A stretch of 64,000 nucleotides of DNA from positions 62,001 to 126,000 of the forward strand of contig JAUIRK010000008.1 in assembly GCA_030549495.1 (NCBI GenBank), in the 5' to 3' direction. The notes beneath the pieces were generated by a model. It had not been told where the DNA came from and searched no databases. It saw only the letters and a list, made by a program, of their open reading frames with translations. Of this stretch, positions 1-11,755 are shown piece by piece (position 1 is the first letter of the stretch; every line of letters begins with the position of its first letter). The position numbers and the translations under genes are program-made. The DNA comes from Nectonema munidae. Its lineage: Eukaryota > Nematomorpha > Nectonematoida > Nectonematidae.

Positions 1-240
1 ACGATAGCGATAACAGTTGTAATAAGTACGTCGCTTTAGTAAAGTTTCACCATTCTTATTTTTCTTTTCTAATGAAGGGCAATATTGATCAAAGCAAGAA
101 GTTTTGGTCCCAAGAGATCTGATATGCAAATCTTGAAATGATGGACCAAAATGTCCATTTTTACCATTTGCAGTAGCACTGATTAGAACCGGTGATGGAA
201 ATACAATCAAAATTTCCAAATTAATTAAAAAAAAATAATT
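1..240 (-). other. possible partial exon running off the left edge
   Basis: The minus strand is open in one frame across this whole stretch. It reads as mixed, non-repetitive protein (for example HFGPSFQDLHIRSLG, then a Lys- and Tyr-rich stretch up to the window edge), unlike the low-complexity translations nearby. No start codon is obvious, so it would be an internal or last exon whose gene continues to the left of the window. One possible splice acceptor (CTAATCAG on the minus strand) lies inside it near 170. I do not recognise the protein, and chance openness is possible. Confidence 0.2.
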
Positions 241-1280
241 AAAAATCTTTTCTTACACCCTGTTTATTCTTTAAATTTTTGGAGGTTTTAAAAATAAAGA
301 AAAAAAATTAAGAAATTTAAAATGAAAACTTTCAATTAGTTTTTGTGATAAATTAAAAAGTTATGATATTTTTACCTTTCAGGAAAAAACTCGTTATAGT
401 TTTTGCAAAATGGCCAACAAAACGTCATGAGGTTTTATACTTAAAAAATAGGGCTTTCGTACCCAAAAATTAAAACATTTTTTAGAAAAATGATGAAAAA
501 TGTTTTGGAAACAAAACGCCTTTCACTTTTTTACCTAGTAAAATAATTTTGACATTTTGTGAACAAAAGTATGCATTCTGATAACGAGTGTAATAAAATA
601 TTTAAAACAACAAATTCTTTAAATGCGATAATAATCGAAGCAAACTTAACTTACGCAACTTATAATAATTTTTTTTTGAAAAATTCCATAAAAACACGCA
701 ACTCTTTGCATCTACATATTTTTTTGCATCCATCCATAGTTGATTTATTTTCACTTTTTTGTTCAATTTCTGTCAGTTTCTTTTTATTGCCTTCTTTAAA
801 ATTTCTTGTGATAATGGTATCCTTCCGTTCCATCAAAAATCGGAAGAATTTACAGCCATCCTCAACTCTTATTATTTCTGGAATAAGAATTTTCGAATTC
901 ATCATTCTACACTTTTCCTTTGTCGAGATTAAAAATAGGGAATCAAACTACACCTCATCAATACCAAAGTGTTCTTATCTTCCTAATTGTTTTTCGTGTC
1001 AAAAAATTTTATTAAATTTAGTGAAACATTGATATATTTTTTCAGTTTTTTACCTTCAAGATATCAATTTTGAACAACATATTTTTCGCTTCCTTAATTT
1101 TTTAGTTTTCTCTCTTACTGGGTAATACCAAGAGGGGCCTTGTATCTTCCTTACAAAGCGCATTATTTATTCTTTTTCTCCATACATTAATTATATGTTA
1201 TTATGGTTGTTCTGTTTTGTGCATGTATAATTGTATATATCGTGCTCTATTCTTTTTTTATTCGTACTAATGTTTTTTAG
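241..1280. other. AT-rich intergenic DNA
   Basis: Homopolymer-rich AT sequence. The open frames here translate to low-complexity Phe/Lys/Asn-rich peptides without a recognisable domain. Nothing else is seen. Confidence 0.5.
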
Positions 1281-1427
1281 GGGCGTGAGTAGGGTTGGTT
1301 AGATGCTGGATTCGATAATTCAAGGTCTTGGGTTCGATCCCGCATCAAGCCTGCTTTCCTCATATTTCGATACAAGCGGCGCAATTATGCCTTCTCGATG
1401 AAAACACCCTATGGTACATTTACCTTA
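1281..1427 (+). mobile_element. tRNA-derived SINE, copy 1
   Basis: The 5' part looks like a tRNA gene: an A-box-like stretch in GGTTGGTTAGATGCTGG and a B box GGTTCGATCC at 1331-1340. A tRNA-unrelated body follows, with CGATACAAGCGGCGCAATT and CTTCTCGATGAAAACACCC, ending in CATTTACCTTA. The same order of blocks recurs at 27.6 kb, 51.9 kb and 54.2 kb on plus, and at 20.1 kb and 63.4 kb on minus, so this is a dispersed family and not a tRNA gene. Confidence 0.8.
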
Positions 1428-2469
1428 CTTCAGATATTGTAAATAAATTTCTTCTTACTTTTTTTATAATGAAATTTATCTCCTAGAAATCACCCAGCAT
1501 TCATGTTTCCCACTTCCTTCATGCTTTCACACTCTGAAGACTCCCTTCTTTTCAAGAGCATCAATTGTCCTACTTCGGCCATTTTAAAGTGTCTTTTTCT
1601 TATAGAATTTTTTAACTTTACTCGGAATATTAAACGCGTTTTATGTGTGATGCCCTTAATATTTGTTCTCTTTTTGTGACTATAACACTATCATGTCAAC
1701 TCACTTCTATGTTCAATAAATTTAAATTTCACGTAAATAAATTGATTAAAATTAAATAATTCAAAAAGTTAGTACAAAAAATGCAAATTATTTTACTTTC
1801 ATTTCCCTAATTATAATATATTTAATTTTGATTTACATGCGGAGAAGGGGATCTAAACCCTTAACGGCACTTCTGGCGGTGGTATCTTGTATTTGTCACA
1901 CATTGTGAAGTTTGTCCTCATAACGTTGTCTTTTATATGAGCATCAAATTTGCATTTATTCAAAGCAAATTCAGTAGTTCATTTGAATTTTAATTAAAAG
2001 ATAATTTTATAGCATATCGATTTGGAATGATTTTTTGAGTGCGTATATCATCTCTGTAAAGCTGTCAGTCCATTCCTGATTTAGTTAAATATGTGTATAT
2101 GCAAAGGTTGTTTCTACCTCTTCTATAAAGCCTTTTTCTCCCGCCCCCTTGCATCAACACATTTAATTCCCTTCTAAGTTTTCATGAAAAATAAAAATAT
2201 TTTTAAAATATTCCTTTTTAGCATGAATGAATATGAATTAGTGAGATACTGATATGCCTTTTTTATTAATGATATATTTCACATTTTATTTGATTTATTA
2301 GTAGAGATATTAGGAGGCAAATGACATAATTTATGTATTTGACATTACAACTCAAAATTAAAAAAATACATCAAGTTATTCAATTTCAGAAAATAGATCA
2401 GATTGTAAATAAGTAGTGGCATTTTTGCATTTGTTTCATAAAATTCTTAGTATTTGCTCACGTTTCAGG
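1428..2469. other. AT-rich intergenic DNA
   Basis: No gene, structured repeat or coding similarity is seen in this stretch. Confidence 0.5.
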
Positions 2470-2562
2470 CAATTTCATACTTCATTAGGACTCACACCAC
2501 CCATTGGAAGTTACTCGCGCCGCGCTAAGGGGGTGCGCTCCTCCTTAGGTTAGGAACCACTG
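2470..2562. mobile_element. terminal piece of a hAT-like element
   Basis: The stretch ends in TTAGGAACCACTG, the reverse complement of a CAGTGGTTCCTAA-type hAT terminus. It is preceded by an unusually GC-rich block (CGCGCCGCGC) in otherwise AT-rich DNA. The other end and a target duplication were not found. Confidence 0.5.
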
Positions 2563-3860
2563 ATGTAGAATTTTGTTTACCCAGTTTTATATATTTTTTA
2601 TATCGATTTTATGATTCCATAAAGGTAGAGGTTTTTATAAAAATTAACAAACAAAGAGAATTTTGGAATTGCTTTTATATAGCAAAGTGTTCACAACACA
2701 ATAATATATTTTTCAATTTAAAAATTATTTCACCAATCTTTAAATTGGAATAATATATTCTTTCAATATGTAATCCTCGAATCTTACAATGAAAGATGAT
2801 GCATTAGATTTATATAGAAATATAGAATTTGAGAATTTCTACGCATATATATGCTCCTCTCAACCACAGGCAACAAAGGGGGAAAGATAAATTCCAGTGA
2901 ACTTTAAGATATTCCTTGGTATCTTACAAAATCAATAATAATTGAGAAAAATGATTATATATAAGAATATTTGGTCAATTTTTTTCAAATAGAGTCAACT
3001 TTTTGAAGCCGTTAGGCCAATTTTTGAAGGATTTATAGGCAAAACTTTTGTTTCCCCTATTTATAACCTGTAGGACATCAACACGTCAAATTGACGTTAA
3101 AGGTTTTAAAAAATTCATTTTGGACATGTATGTTTTAAAATTTTTTCCATATTTTTTTTATTTCTATTATAAATTTATATTGACGTATATAACACCCATA
3201 GCACATTAATATGTCACAATAACCTGATTTATGAAACACAATTTTTGCTTTTTGACTAAAATATCTTTCTTGATCATTTTTGAGAATGAAAAATTAAAAT
3301 TTTCATTGAAATACTTATAAAATATTTTTCCAATCGAAATTCAAGTTTTCTTCATGAAATCATTCGTTGCGTTCATAGATGAATTACGTTAAGTTGTCCA
3401 CTTCATCATCTAAAAGAGACTCTCTTTCACGCCAAAGGAAAAATTCAATTCAAATTATAAAATTATTTTGATAGTGACTAAATCTTCACATATTTACATC
3501 TATGACACTTTTGCTAACGTTCACCGATTTCTTGCCCAAGTGAAATGATAATTGCAGTAATCTTAGCTGATAAGCTAAAAGATTAAAGATTTTTCATTTG
3601 CAAGGAGGAATTTCTTGTTCATAGTCAATACCTTTTTTGAAACACCCGATATTAGATCATTAGGTAGATCTTGTATTTAGTTAAGAAACATAATTCATTC
3701 TTAAAATTTTGTAGTGCTTCAAAAAACTACTACGCTGACCATTAAAATTTTTTTGGTCACACACTTCTCTTTTCGTTTTGTTTAGGTTGCTTCCTTCTCT
3801 CATACTCATCTTAAAAAAAGTAACATGATTTAGGAAAGTAGAATGAGCCAAAAAATATAT
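2563..3860. other. AT-rich intergenic DNA
   Basis: Nothing beyond AT-rich sequence is seen. Confidence 0.4.
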
Positions 3861-3867
3861 ATAAAAA

Positions 3868-4012
3868 AATTGATTTGTACTATATAACCAATAAAAATGA
3901 TTTTTGGAAAAAAATTGATTTGTACTATATAACCAATAAAAATGATTTTTGGAAAAAAATTGATTTGTACTATATAACCAATAAAAATGATTTTTGGAAA
4001 AAAATTGACAAA
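3868..4012. repeat. 45-bp tandem repeat, about three copies
   Basis: The unit contains ATTGATTTGTACTATATAAC followed by CAATAAAAATGATTTTTGG and repeats three times almost exactly, with a degraded extra part after it. Because 45 is a multiple of three, a minus-strand frame reads a repeated 15-residue peptide (FFSKNHFYWLYSTNQ). That reading is a by-product of the repeat, not a gene. Confidence 0.85.
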
Positions 4013-5329
4013 TCATTTTTTGGAAAAAACTGATTTTCAGGCATACATCACTAATTTAATAGACACTTCGTGATATTTTTATACCCGTTAATGTTTCAAT
4101 CTATTTTTGTCACTTTCTTTTATAAATCGAGTCCACTGAATACGATGGTAGTAATTGTTTTTTTTGTAGCACTGATATTTTATCATTTTTGATTAATCCA
4201 ATTTATCAGCAAACATTGTGTTTTTTGGGACGATTCACCTACGTTTCCATCTTTTAAGATTATAAATTTTTTATTTGTTCCAGTAATCATATTGAAAATG
4301 GCTAAAAGACACTATAAGCTATAAACTGATTATTTTTGCGTGGAATATATTGGCTCAAAGCAAGCAAAATACATTTTTAAGCTACAAAATATTGAATCTC
4401 ATATGAAGAATATTTTTGTGTGTAAATCAGAGACCAGGATAAGATTTCGGTTCCTCATGTAATCAATGATTCTTGTAAGTCAACTCTACATTGATGAGTA
4501 ACCACAGATTGAATATGGAACGACCATGAGTTGCAAATTCCAGCAATCTGATATTGATATTTAGGATCACAATGATGACTTTAACGCAAAAAAAGATGCA
4601 ATTTTATTTTCCAGATTAAAAAGAACCTGGTCACGTAGTGAATGATATAAAACTTACTAAAACAGGAATTGGGCTGTTTTCATGAAATTTGTTGGCACAA
4701 ATGCGTGAATCTAATGATGGAGTCCAACGCTTCACCTAATCCGGTGGTGATCTTGCTGTCAAGAAAACTGTGTTTTGCTACTAATCCTTTTCTCCTTGCT
4801 CTGCCATTTGCGTTTTAAAATCAAGTTAATCATCGTCGTCGTATCTCTTAAACTACATTTTCACGTTTTATCTTCGCTTTCCTATTTTTGTATTTTAAGG
4901 ATGAACACGATAGTGTTCGAAAATTAAATAATTGTTTTCCTCCGGGTCTTATCGCATTCTCGTTTTTTATATTTATATATTTCCATGGAGAGGCATACCT
5001 CTTTGTTTTATAAAAAATAAATAAGGCCCTAAATAAATATGTGAGTAAGGCCGTACTGTTATAGTGACGAGCATATGACTGAGGGTCGGTCGCTCTTGAT
5101 GAACTACGGTTTGGTTGAAAGTTAATAAATAATGAAAACTTAAATATTGTGTAGAGGATAGCGTGGTTTTCGAAAAATGAGGTTTGACTGCTTATGAAAA
5201 TTCAGTGAAGATGCAAAAAGGTATTAAAGCTCGGAAAATTCCTTCAATGTAATGTATTGTATACGTAATAAAAAATGTACTTTATCTAAAGAAACAAATG
5301 GAGCATTGATGAGGTTAAAGTATCAGTGT
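4013..5329. other. AT-rich intergenic DNA
   Basis: No gene or clear repeat is recognised here. Confidence 0.4.
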
Positions 5330-5336
5330 GTGTGAT

Positions 5337-5659
5337 AGAGATGTATCGGATGTGAATTTTTTAACATCCGCGGATACGGATATTTGTTTTGACATCCTAG
5401 CGAATGCGGATATCCAAAATAAATTTTTATTCGGATATAAAATATTTTTAAAAGGTTATGTTTTATATTTTACAGTATCTTACTATTTTAATCTCATTTT
5501 TAAATTTTTTACTAGAATTTAAAGACAACAAATCTTGTAAGTTTTAAACAAAAAAAATATGAAAAGTTTCAATAGATATTTATAAAAACTGCGGATGTTA
5601 ACATGAAAAAAATCCGTGGATGAGGATGTAAAAATATTTGCGTATCATCCGCACATCTA
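5337..5659. mobile_element. hAT-type MITE
   Basis: The ends form imperfect inverted repeats: AGAGATGTATCGGATGTG on the left and, on the opposite strand, TAGATGTGCGGATGATACG on the right. Both are rich in CGGAT motifs (CATCCGCGGATACGGATA). The element is flanked by GTGTGAT at 5330-5336 and again at 5660-5666, a likely target duplication. It has no coding capacity; the short open frame inside is a by-product. Confidence 0.6.
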
Positions 5660-5936
5660 GTGTGATGTACTTACTGACGTTAGACTTTTTATACGATGAA
5701 ATGTCATGAATGAATATTTTATAAATTATACCATTTTTTAAGAATTAGTTCGCAAGTATCCGTAATTTCACAAGTTAACCGACATTACTAATATTGAACC
5801 CTCCCCACCTGCAGTAAGTTAACAAGTGACCCGAGCTTATCATTTATATACGGGTCCCCCAAATCCAGGCGAGTGACCCGCTTCTACTTCACACTAACGT
5901 ATATTCCTAAAAATGTCGTGATTTCTATACAAAGCT

Positions 5937-5942
5937 TTTATT
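5937..5942 (-). promoter_or_regulatory. TXN2 polyadenylation signal AATAAA
   Basis: AATAAA on the minus strand, about 20 nt after the thioredoxin stop codon. Confidence 0.6.
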
Positions 5943-5960
5943 TTATAATGTTCACACGTG

Positions 5961-6467
5961 TCAACCATGAGGTCCAAGCAAAGCCTTTTCAACAATGGAT
6001 TTTATTTCATTTTCATTTTTAAGGCCAATAATTTTGTCAAGAAGTTTGCCCTTTTTAAACACTAAAACCGTTGGCAAAGATTCAATTTCCCACTGCATTG
6101 ACAAATCACTTAACGTGTCTACATTGACCTTGGCTAAAATGATTTCTCCATTCTTCAAACCTACTTCTCTTTCTAATCTCGGAGTTAAAATTTTGCAAGG
6201 ATTGCACCAATCAGCGTAAAAGTCAACAATGACCGTCTTATCCGATTCCATAACATTCTTTTCAAAATCTTCATCATCTTGAACATTGAACGAGAAGTAG
6301 CGAGTAGAAAAACGTAAACTAGGTAACACTTTCAAGGCAAATAATCTTCTAGAGTAGTACAAATGGGAAAAACTTGAGTTTTGAATAAGAAAAGCATTCT
6401 TAAATTTAGGATTAAAATATTTGCATATAAACTGCCCACGAAGAGGGAAACGAGTTAAAGAAAGCAT
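5961..6467 (-). CDS. TXN2: mitochondrial thioredoxin (thioredoxin-2)
   Basis: The 168-residue protein begins with about 58 residues rich in Arg, Lys, Phe and Ser and almost free of acidic residues, as expected of a mitochondrial presequence. A thioredoxin fold follows (about 60-168): IVDFYADWCNPCK carries the redox cysteines C88 and C91, and SLPTVLVF holds the cis-proline P132. It would reduce protein disulfides in the mitochondrial matrix with thioredoxin reductase. The active site is WCNPC, not the usual WCGPC. The frame stays open seven codons further upstream to a TTG, but the first ATG at 6467 is the better eukaryotic start. The coding region is intronless. It lies 130 bp downstream of PPP2R1 on the same strand, and its poly(A) signal follows the stop closely. 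Confidence 0.93.
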   Translation of the reverse strand: MLSLTRFPLRGQFICKYFNPKFKNAFLIQNSSFSHLYYSRRLFALKVLPSLRFSTRYFSFNVQDDEDFEKNVMESDKTVIVDFYADWCNPCKILTPRLEREVGLKNGEIILAKVNVDTLSDLSMQWEIESLPTVLVFKKGKLLDKIIGLKNENEIKSIVEKALLGPHG

Positions 6468-6534
6468 TTTCTTAAATTGAAATAACAAGGTTAAAAAAAA
6501 GAAAAGAATTTTAAGAAGTGAAAGAAAAAAAACA

Positions 6535-6540
6535 TTTATT
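6535..6540 (-). promoter_or_regulatory. PPP2R1 polyadenylation signal AATAAA
   Basis: AATAAA on the minus strand, about 60 nt after the PPP2R1 stop and about 70 nt before the TXN2 ATG, which leaves very little room between the two genes. Confidence 0.55.
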
Positions 6541-6597
6541 TTAAGTTTAATAAAATGAAATTACAGGACAAGACATGTTACTGATATAGATAAAACA

Positions 6598-8373
6598 TTA
6601 AGAAACCATGATTAAACTTGAGGCTTCGTGGCCGTAAAAGCGAACATCTGTGTCAGGATCATTACTTAGAGAATCTAAAATGGGCTTGACATGCAAATCG
6701 ACCATATGTGCATCAAGATGGGGAATGATCAAAGAAAGCGTTTTACAAACGTTGAAGCGAACATTAGCAATCTGATCCTTTGACAATTTAAAACAAATGG
6801 GTACAAGGCTGTGCAACATGAAATCTGGAGAAACAACATTTACCAGCGCTTTCACACACATCAAGGTTGTCATTCGACGCAAATAACTGGGATCTTGGGA
6901 TAGCATACTCAACTTTGGAGTAACAAACTTGTTTAGCCAGTCAATTCCAAAGTTTTCAGTTAATTTAGTCAGATTCTGCGCAGCAGCTTCTCGGATAGCG
7001 AAAACGGGATCCCTAAACCAACACATGCAAAGATCATTGAGTCTTTCGTCAAAAAAGTCTTTGCCTAGATACACAGCCAAAGAGGGCATATGTTCGACAA
7101 TCGCTAATCTTACACGCCACTTTGAATCTTCAGCCAAGTGAATGATAGCGGGCAACAAACTTTGACTGAGTTGACGTACACCAATCACACTTGAAACACT
7201 TTCAACATTGGAGATAATATTCAATCTTACTTCCGGGCATTCATCTTTAAGTTGAGTTAGATAGAGAGGCAATAAATGATTAATAGTATTTTCACAGCCT
7301 AATAACTTAGCTATACCCATTGTAGCAGTGGCAATAGCAGTTTTCACAGTATTATGTGGATCATTCACTAATTCTTGGATGTAAGGAAGAATACTTTGCA
7401 AAATAACACTTTCCCTATTCAATTCAGGAAGATTTTCACAAAAACTTTTTATTTTATTAGTACAAACAGTTCTTACTTCAGTTTCGCCATCTTTAAGGAA
7501 ATTTTGAAAAAAGTTAAGACTTTCTGTTAGATGAGCGGAACCTAAAGCATCTTGGAGTTCAATAATCTTATCTGCTACCATATATCTTACTCTCCAAGAT
7601 CTATCATCACAACAACTTTTAATAATATTAATTATCTTATATTCAACGCTTGTATCCGAACTCAAGAGCTTAAGAATAACAATACAAGAATCTATGACTA
7701 GTAATCTTACGGAATCTTGATCATCAATAGACATGCTTTCAAGCGTCGGAAGAATACTTGTTTTAATTTGTTCTAATTCAATAACTTTTACAAAATCCGT
7801 GAGTGCTTTAGCAGCAGCTCTTCGTACCATGGGAGTATCATCAGCAGCTAGATAATTGAAAGTTTGTAAAAGTTCTTGCTTTTGTTCTGTTGGTAGTCGT
7901 GGATACGTGCAGGCAATAAGTCCACAGCCCGATGTTCTAGCAGTAAACCACTCCCCAGTACAAAGTCTTTTGACCATAGGATAAAAATAATTTAGCATTG
8001 CACTAGAGGAGTGCAGTTTAACCAAACCTTTAAGAGAATCTATAGCTTTTTCTCTTACGATTGTTTCTTCAACGGTTGCAAGGCCTTCAAAGGGAAGTAA
8101 TAAAATATGAACATATTCAGAACCACCAACATAAGGAGTGAATTCTCCTAAAACTTCTGCAAGAACAAGTAAAACTTCATCGTCATCATAAATTGTTTCA
8201 GTTATAAAAGGTATAAGTTCTTTTCTAGTTCTTTCAGCACCTAGAGCAAGAGCAATTGTAGAGAGCTTTTTCATACTATTGATACGAATATGAATGTCTT
8301 CATATCTCAACTCATCAATTAATACAGCGACAGGATAAATAGCCTCCTCAGCAGAGTTGATTTTTTCCTCCAT
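6598..8373 (-). CDS. PPP2R1: PP2A 65-kDa scaffold subunit A
   Basis: 591 residues, close to the 588-590 typical of the family. The whole protein is a run of HEAT repeats (15 in the family). Highly conserved stretches include [18 protein letters not shown] near the N-terminus, the [16 protein letters not shown] region, [45 protein letters not shown] and [20 protein letters not shown]. Subunit A is the horseshoe-shaped scaffold that holds the PP2A catalytic C subunit and one regulatory B subunit, in cytoplasm and nucleus. The coding region has no introns and looks complete from an ATG at 8373 to TAA. TXN2 follows closely on the same strand. Assignment to the family is firm; whether it corresponds to the alpha or beta form of vertebrates has no meaning here. 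Confidence 0.97.
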   Translation of the reverse strand: MEEKINSAEEAIYPVAVLIDELRYEDIHIRINSMKKLSTIALALGAERTRKELIPFITETIYDDDEVLLVLAEVLGEFTPYVGGSEYVHILLLPFEGLATVEETIVREKAIDSLKGLVKLHSSSAMLNYFYPMVKRLCTGEWFTARTSGCGLIACTYPRLPTEQKQELLQTFNYLAADDTPMVRRAAAKALTDFVKVIELEQIKTSILPTLESMSIDDQDSVRLLVIDSCIVILKLLSSDTSVEYKIINIIKSCCDDRSWRVRYMVADKIIELQDALGSAHLTESLNFFQNFLKDGETEVRTVCTNKIKSFCENLPELNRESVILQSILPYIQELVNDPHNTVKTAIATATMGIAKLLGCENTINHLLPLYLTQLKDECPEVRLNIISNVESVSSVIGVRQLSQSLLPAIIHLAEDSKWRVRLAIVEHMPSLAVYLGKDFFDERLNDLCMCWFRDPVFAIREAAAQNLTKLTENFGIDWLNKFVTPKLSMLSQDPSYLRRMTTLMCVKALVNVVSPDFMLHSLVPICFKLSKDQIANVRFNVCKTLSLIIPHLDAHMVDLHVKPILDSLSNDPDTDVRFYGHEASSLIMVS

Positions 8374-8669
8374 TATAATAAATAATTGAAAGAAAAATCT
8401 AAAGCTTGAAAAAAATAGTTTACTTTAAAACAAATGTAGAAAAAAAAGTTAGGTAATGGAGCAAAATTAAAAATAAAATAAAAAAATTCTAGATATTAAT
8501 TATCAATAGAAATGTATAATTTATATAAAAAGATTTGTTTTCATTTAATTGTCAACATTAAATTCCTTAGTGATGTTTTCATAGTTTGCTCGGTTATACG
8601 GTGTATGTAACAAATCTCCAAAAATTCTTATTTTGTCTAATTTTCCTAAAATCTTTGAAATAACAATGT

Positions 8670-9650
8670 TACTACCTATTCCAGCATCCCTCAAGGGTCA
8701 GTACTAGTCCTTTAATCTGTCATCTTCTCATTTTTGGTGTAGTATGGATTTGTTCAGATTAAATATTGATAAATGTCGATACATGCTATTTATTAGTTCA
8801 CAAAACATCTTGTCACCAAAAACTGATATCAATTTGACCATATCAAAAACTAAGCAAAAGATATCTTATTATCAAAAATAATGATATCGATTTAACTAGA
8901 TGTTATAAATACTGTTATTTAGGCTTATGCATTACAAATAATCTTTCATGGCCTAAGCACATCAATAGCGTTATCGATCGAATTTTTCATCTTTAAAGTT
9001 TATTCAAAATAAAGTCCACTTATCTACTTTTTAATACTAGAAAAATTCTTTATTATATCTACAATTATTCTCACAGTAATATTAAATGCGGTTCTTTTAT
9101 AAATGTCTTTTAAATAAGTTGAATTTTATTTTCAAAAAGATTTTCTTTTATTAATTGTAACAATAATACTTATCAGTTTAAGTAAATATGCCGATTTATT
9201 TTGTACTAACTCTCTAGAACCTTCACATCACCTTCACATCAAAACTCATACTCTTTTTCTTATCCATTGCAATATTTATCTGATTTCGATACTATGTATA
9301 TTTTTATCAAGTTATCATAAAAATACGGTATGCGACAAAAGCTAATTTTTTCCTCTCTTTCTCGCCAAATAGGAGGTTAGTAGCTATTCGTACTTAAGTC
9401 TTCTTCGAGTCTCTTTGCAAAGCAATCTCTCAATATTATATGTTGCTGTATTCTGTTATTTTTCTTTTCAATAGTTCTTCCTTTAGCCATACTACCGAAG
9501 CTCTTTTATACAAATTTTTAATAACATACTTGCTGTAATAAGCGTTTTTTACTCACTATTTTATTCTGCATTTTCCCTTTTAACTACACTCGCAGAAATC
9601 AAGTTTTCATTTTAAATGGCTTTCGGGACATTTCATTTTCTAATACTTAC
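8670..9650 (+). mobile_element. decayed LINE, reverse transcriptase C-terminal part
   Basis: Frames here give the reverse transcriptase motif IPQGSVL near 8685. They then give LINE-like text, LNIDKCRYMLF near 8765 and YLGLCITNNLSWPKHIN near 8920-8960, which resembles the conserved K-YLG-(x)-L-W-HI segment of CR1/Jockey-type LINEs. The stretch beyond 9060 is weaker and probably the degraded C-terminus. There are several stops and frame changes. It lies on the opposite strand to the neighbouring PPP2R1 gene. Confidence 0.7.
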
Positions 9651-9841
9651 CTTTAATAAATTTCATAATAGGTTTTGTTTTTAAAACAAATCCTCAAAAT
9701 AACACAACAAACTAAATATTTATATTGATTCTGAAAATATTGTTAAATAATCCTACATCAAACACGACATTTAACAATTTATATATATATTTGCTTCTAA
9801 ACTCATCTGAATATGAAATTTCTTTAAAATATTCTCTATGC

Positions 9842-10560
9842 CAGTGTTCCCCAAGTTTTTATGTTTGCAACCCTAAATTTAAGCAAAAGTAGCGACTCTA
9901 ATTGTAAAAATAATATAATCAGTTTATGTTTCAGAGAGTTTATTAGCTTTCTTTATTATAATTTAGTTTATATTTACTTGCACAATTATATTTAAATACA
10001 TTTAAAGTCAAAATAGAAATTAGTTAAAAAGAAAATCTATATTTACTTTTTTTTTATATAGTATATATTTCAGGAATTAACAATTGCCAAGGAAGTTACA
10101 ACAAATTACAAAAATTTAAGCACAGCAAATTGTGCTGAGGTTTCAGCGGGTTTCTATGTTTATTATTGATTTCAACAAAAATTGAAAATGCTCACTCGCA
10201 TAGATATATTAAAAGTGAAAAGAGTTTTTCCAGGATCTCTAGTCAATATAGGCTTATATTTAAGTTGAGTCAAAAAATTTTATCACTGGAAGTTTTCAAA
10301 GCGTTGTTTTTCCACTTGATTATTATCTTTCAGTTTAAATAAGTTATTTTTGAAATCCTACAATATCTACTACAACATTGAAAGCAAAAATATTTCGTAC
10401 CCAACTATGCATTTAATTGAAGATTTTTCGGATTTCTAATTAGGGTATCCAACCTTAAATTGGGAACCTCTTTGTAAAGACGAATCTCCACACTTCGTAA
10501 ATGCTGCTAGCTAAGTTCTTTCGTTTAAGGTAAGACGATTAAACATGTTTGTAGACCTTT
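9842..10560 (-). mobile_element. hAT transposon remnant with transposase C-terminus
   Basis: The left end CAGTGTTCCCCAAGTTTTTA has the form of a hAT terminal repeat. On the minus strand the region near 10230-10110 encodes the hAT dimerisation segment: Leu-Cys-Glu, a stop, AFSIFVEINNKHRNPLKPQ. Its family consensus is roughly YLCE-GFS-L--IK-K-RN-L. Upstream text (FKNNLFKLKDNNQ) also fits the family. Only the C-terminal part is present, with stops, and no second terminal repeat was found. Confidence 0.65.
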
Positions 10561-11755
10561 CAAAGAAAATAATCCACCAGAAAAGAAAGTGGTATTTACA
10601 CCAGACATCACGGATCATGCATAAAAATATTGAGAAAAAATACAAGAATAAATTAAAAATATAGGGAGTTACTTATCAACCAGCTTATATATTTAGGGTT
10701 TTATTTAAAGTAAAATCATATTTAATTGGTCTATAAAATAATGATTTTTTGAAAATATTTTTTATTTTTATTTTGTAAAATCTAGATAAATCGAGTAAAG
10801 TATGGCCTCTTTTTAATTTCTATTTATTTCTCTTGCTATTTTCTAATTTACTAGCTATTTTTATTTTAAACTTTTTCACCCCTATTGAATATAAGGCATG
10901 ATCAATATAAATCCTATCAGTGAAGGGGGAGGAGGCATTTGGTCGCTAATCGTTTTCGTCAAGTCATTTCGTAGTCAGTTTTATTCGGTGTTTCGTCGCT
11001 AAAAAAAATAACTGATAAAATGTAAAAAAAGCTCCTATATTGCACCCAAAATATTAATACTCATTACCCACACTATATAGAGCCCTTAATTTCCCTTTCA
11101 GGGTCCAAATACACCCACCTTTTAAAAAAGGATTATAAAAATTTTATTTAAAAAAATAAAAAGAATCAAAAGAAGTATTACTCACTTCGTTATGATATTC
11201 TTTACAAACAAATAAATTGCATTTATTATAAGTAGAATCTACTTTTAAAATAATTTTCTTTTTCTACTAAAGCTTTGGATGAGATAATTCTAGATAAAGT
11301 GTTTCTTCTTTTTATATGTGCTCAAACAAGGTGCTAAAAAAGTCCTGAAAAAGTTGCCTATAAAAAGTCCTATAGGGACAGTTTTCTTTGTATTTTTTTT
11401 GTAATTTTTGAATATAAATTGAAAGAAATAAGAACAAAAATATCTAAAATGTTGAACTCGTTCTCCATCTGTAATTTTTTTCGAAACAGTATAATATGAA
11501 ATTTTTTGATGAAAACTGTCAACTCCACCTTTAGTTTTATTATAATAGGTTATAATTGAAGGAGTCTTTTTATTTGATCCCTAAGGGTTTTTTTTATTAT
11601 AAGTGTTTTACATTAAAAATGTTATATATTTCTTCGGCATATAAGAAACTTGCGGCATTTTCTGTGAATAAATATAATCAGCTAAATTAAGTTCTTTCTT
11701 TAGTCAAAGAAAAGTTTTTTGGAATGGAATATATTTTCCTAATGTGCCTATAGAG
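10561..11755. other. AT-rich intergenic DNA
   Basis: No gene is seen. A short CG-containing patch near 10940-11010 may be a small MITE remnant, but its ends are not clear. Confidence 0.4.

Noticed and set aside
559-1032. 157-residue open frame on plus
   Set aside because: Low-complexity Phe/Ser/Asn text, no ATG start at its first codon, no family resemblance; an overlapping minus frame is equally open.
1331-1341. B box suggesting a tRNA gene
   Set aside because: No acceptor-stem pairing was seen, and the same unit with a tRNA-unrelated tail recurs across the window; it is a SINE.
3681-4016. 111-residue minus frame with repeated FFSKNHFYWLYSTNQ
   Set aside because: It is only the translation of the 45-bp tandem repeat.
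6468-6488. Seven-codon upstream extension of TXN2 starting with TTG
   Set aside because: An ATG follows at 6467; non-ATG initiation is not needed and the presequence is complete without it.
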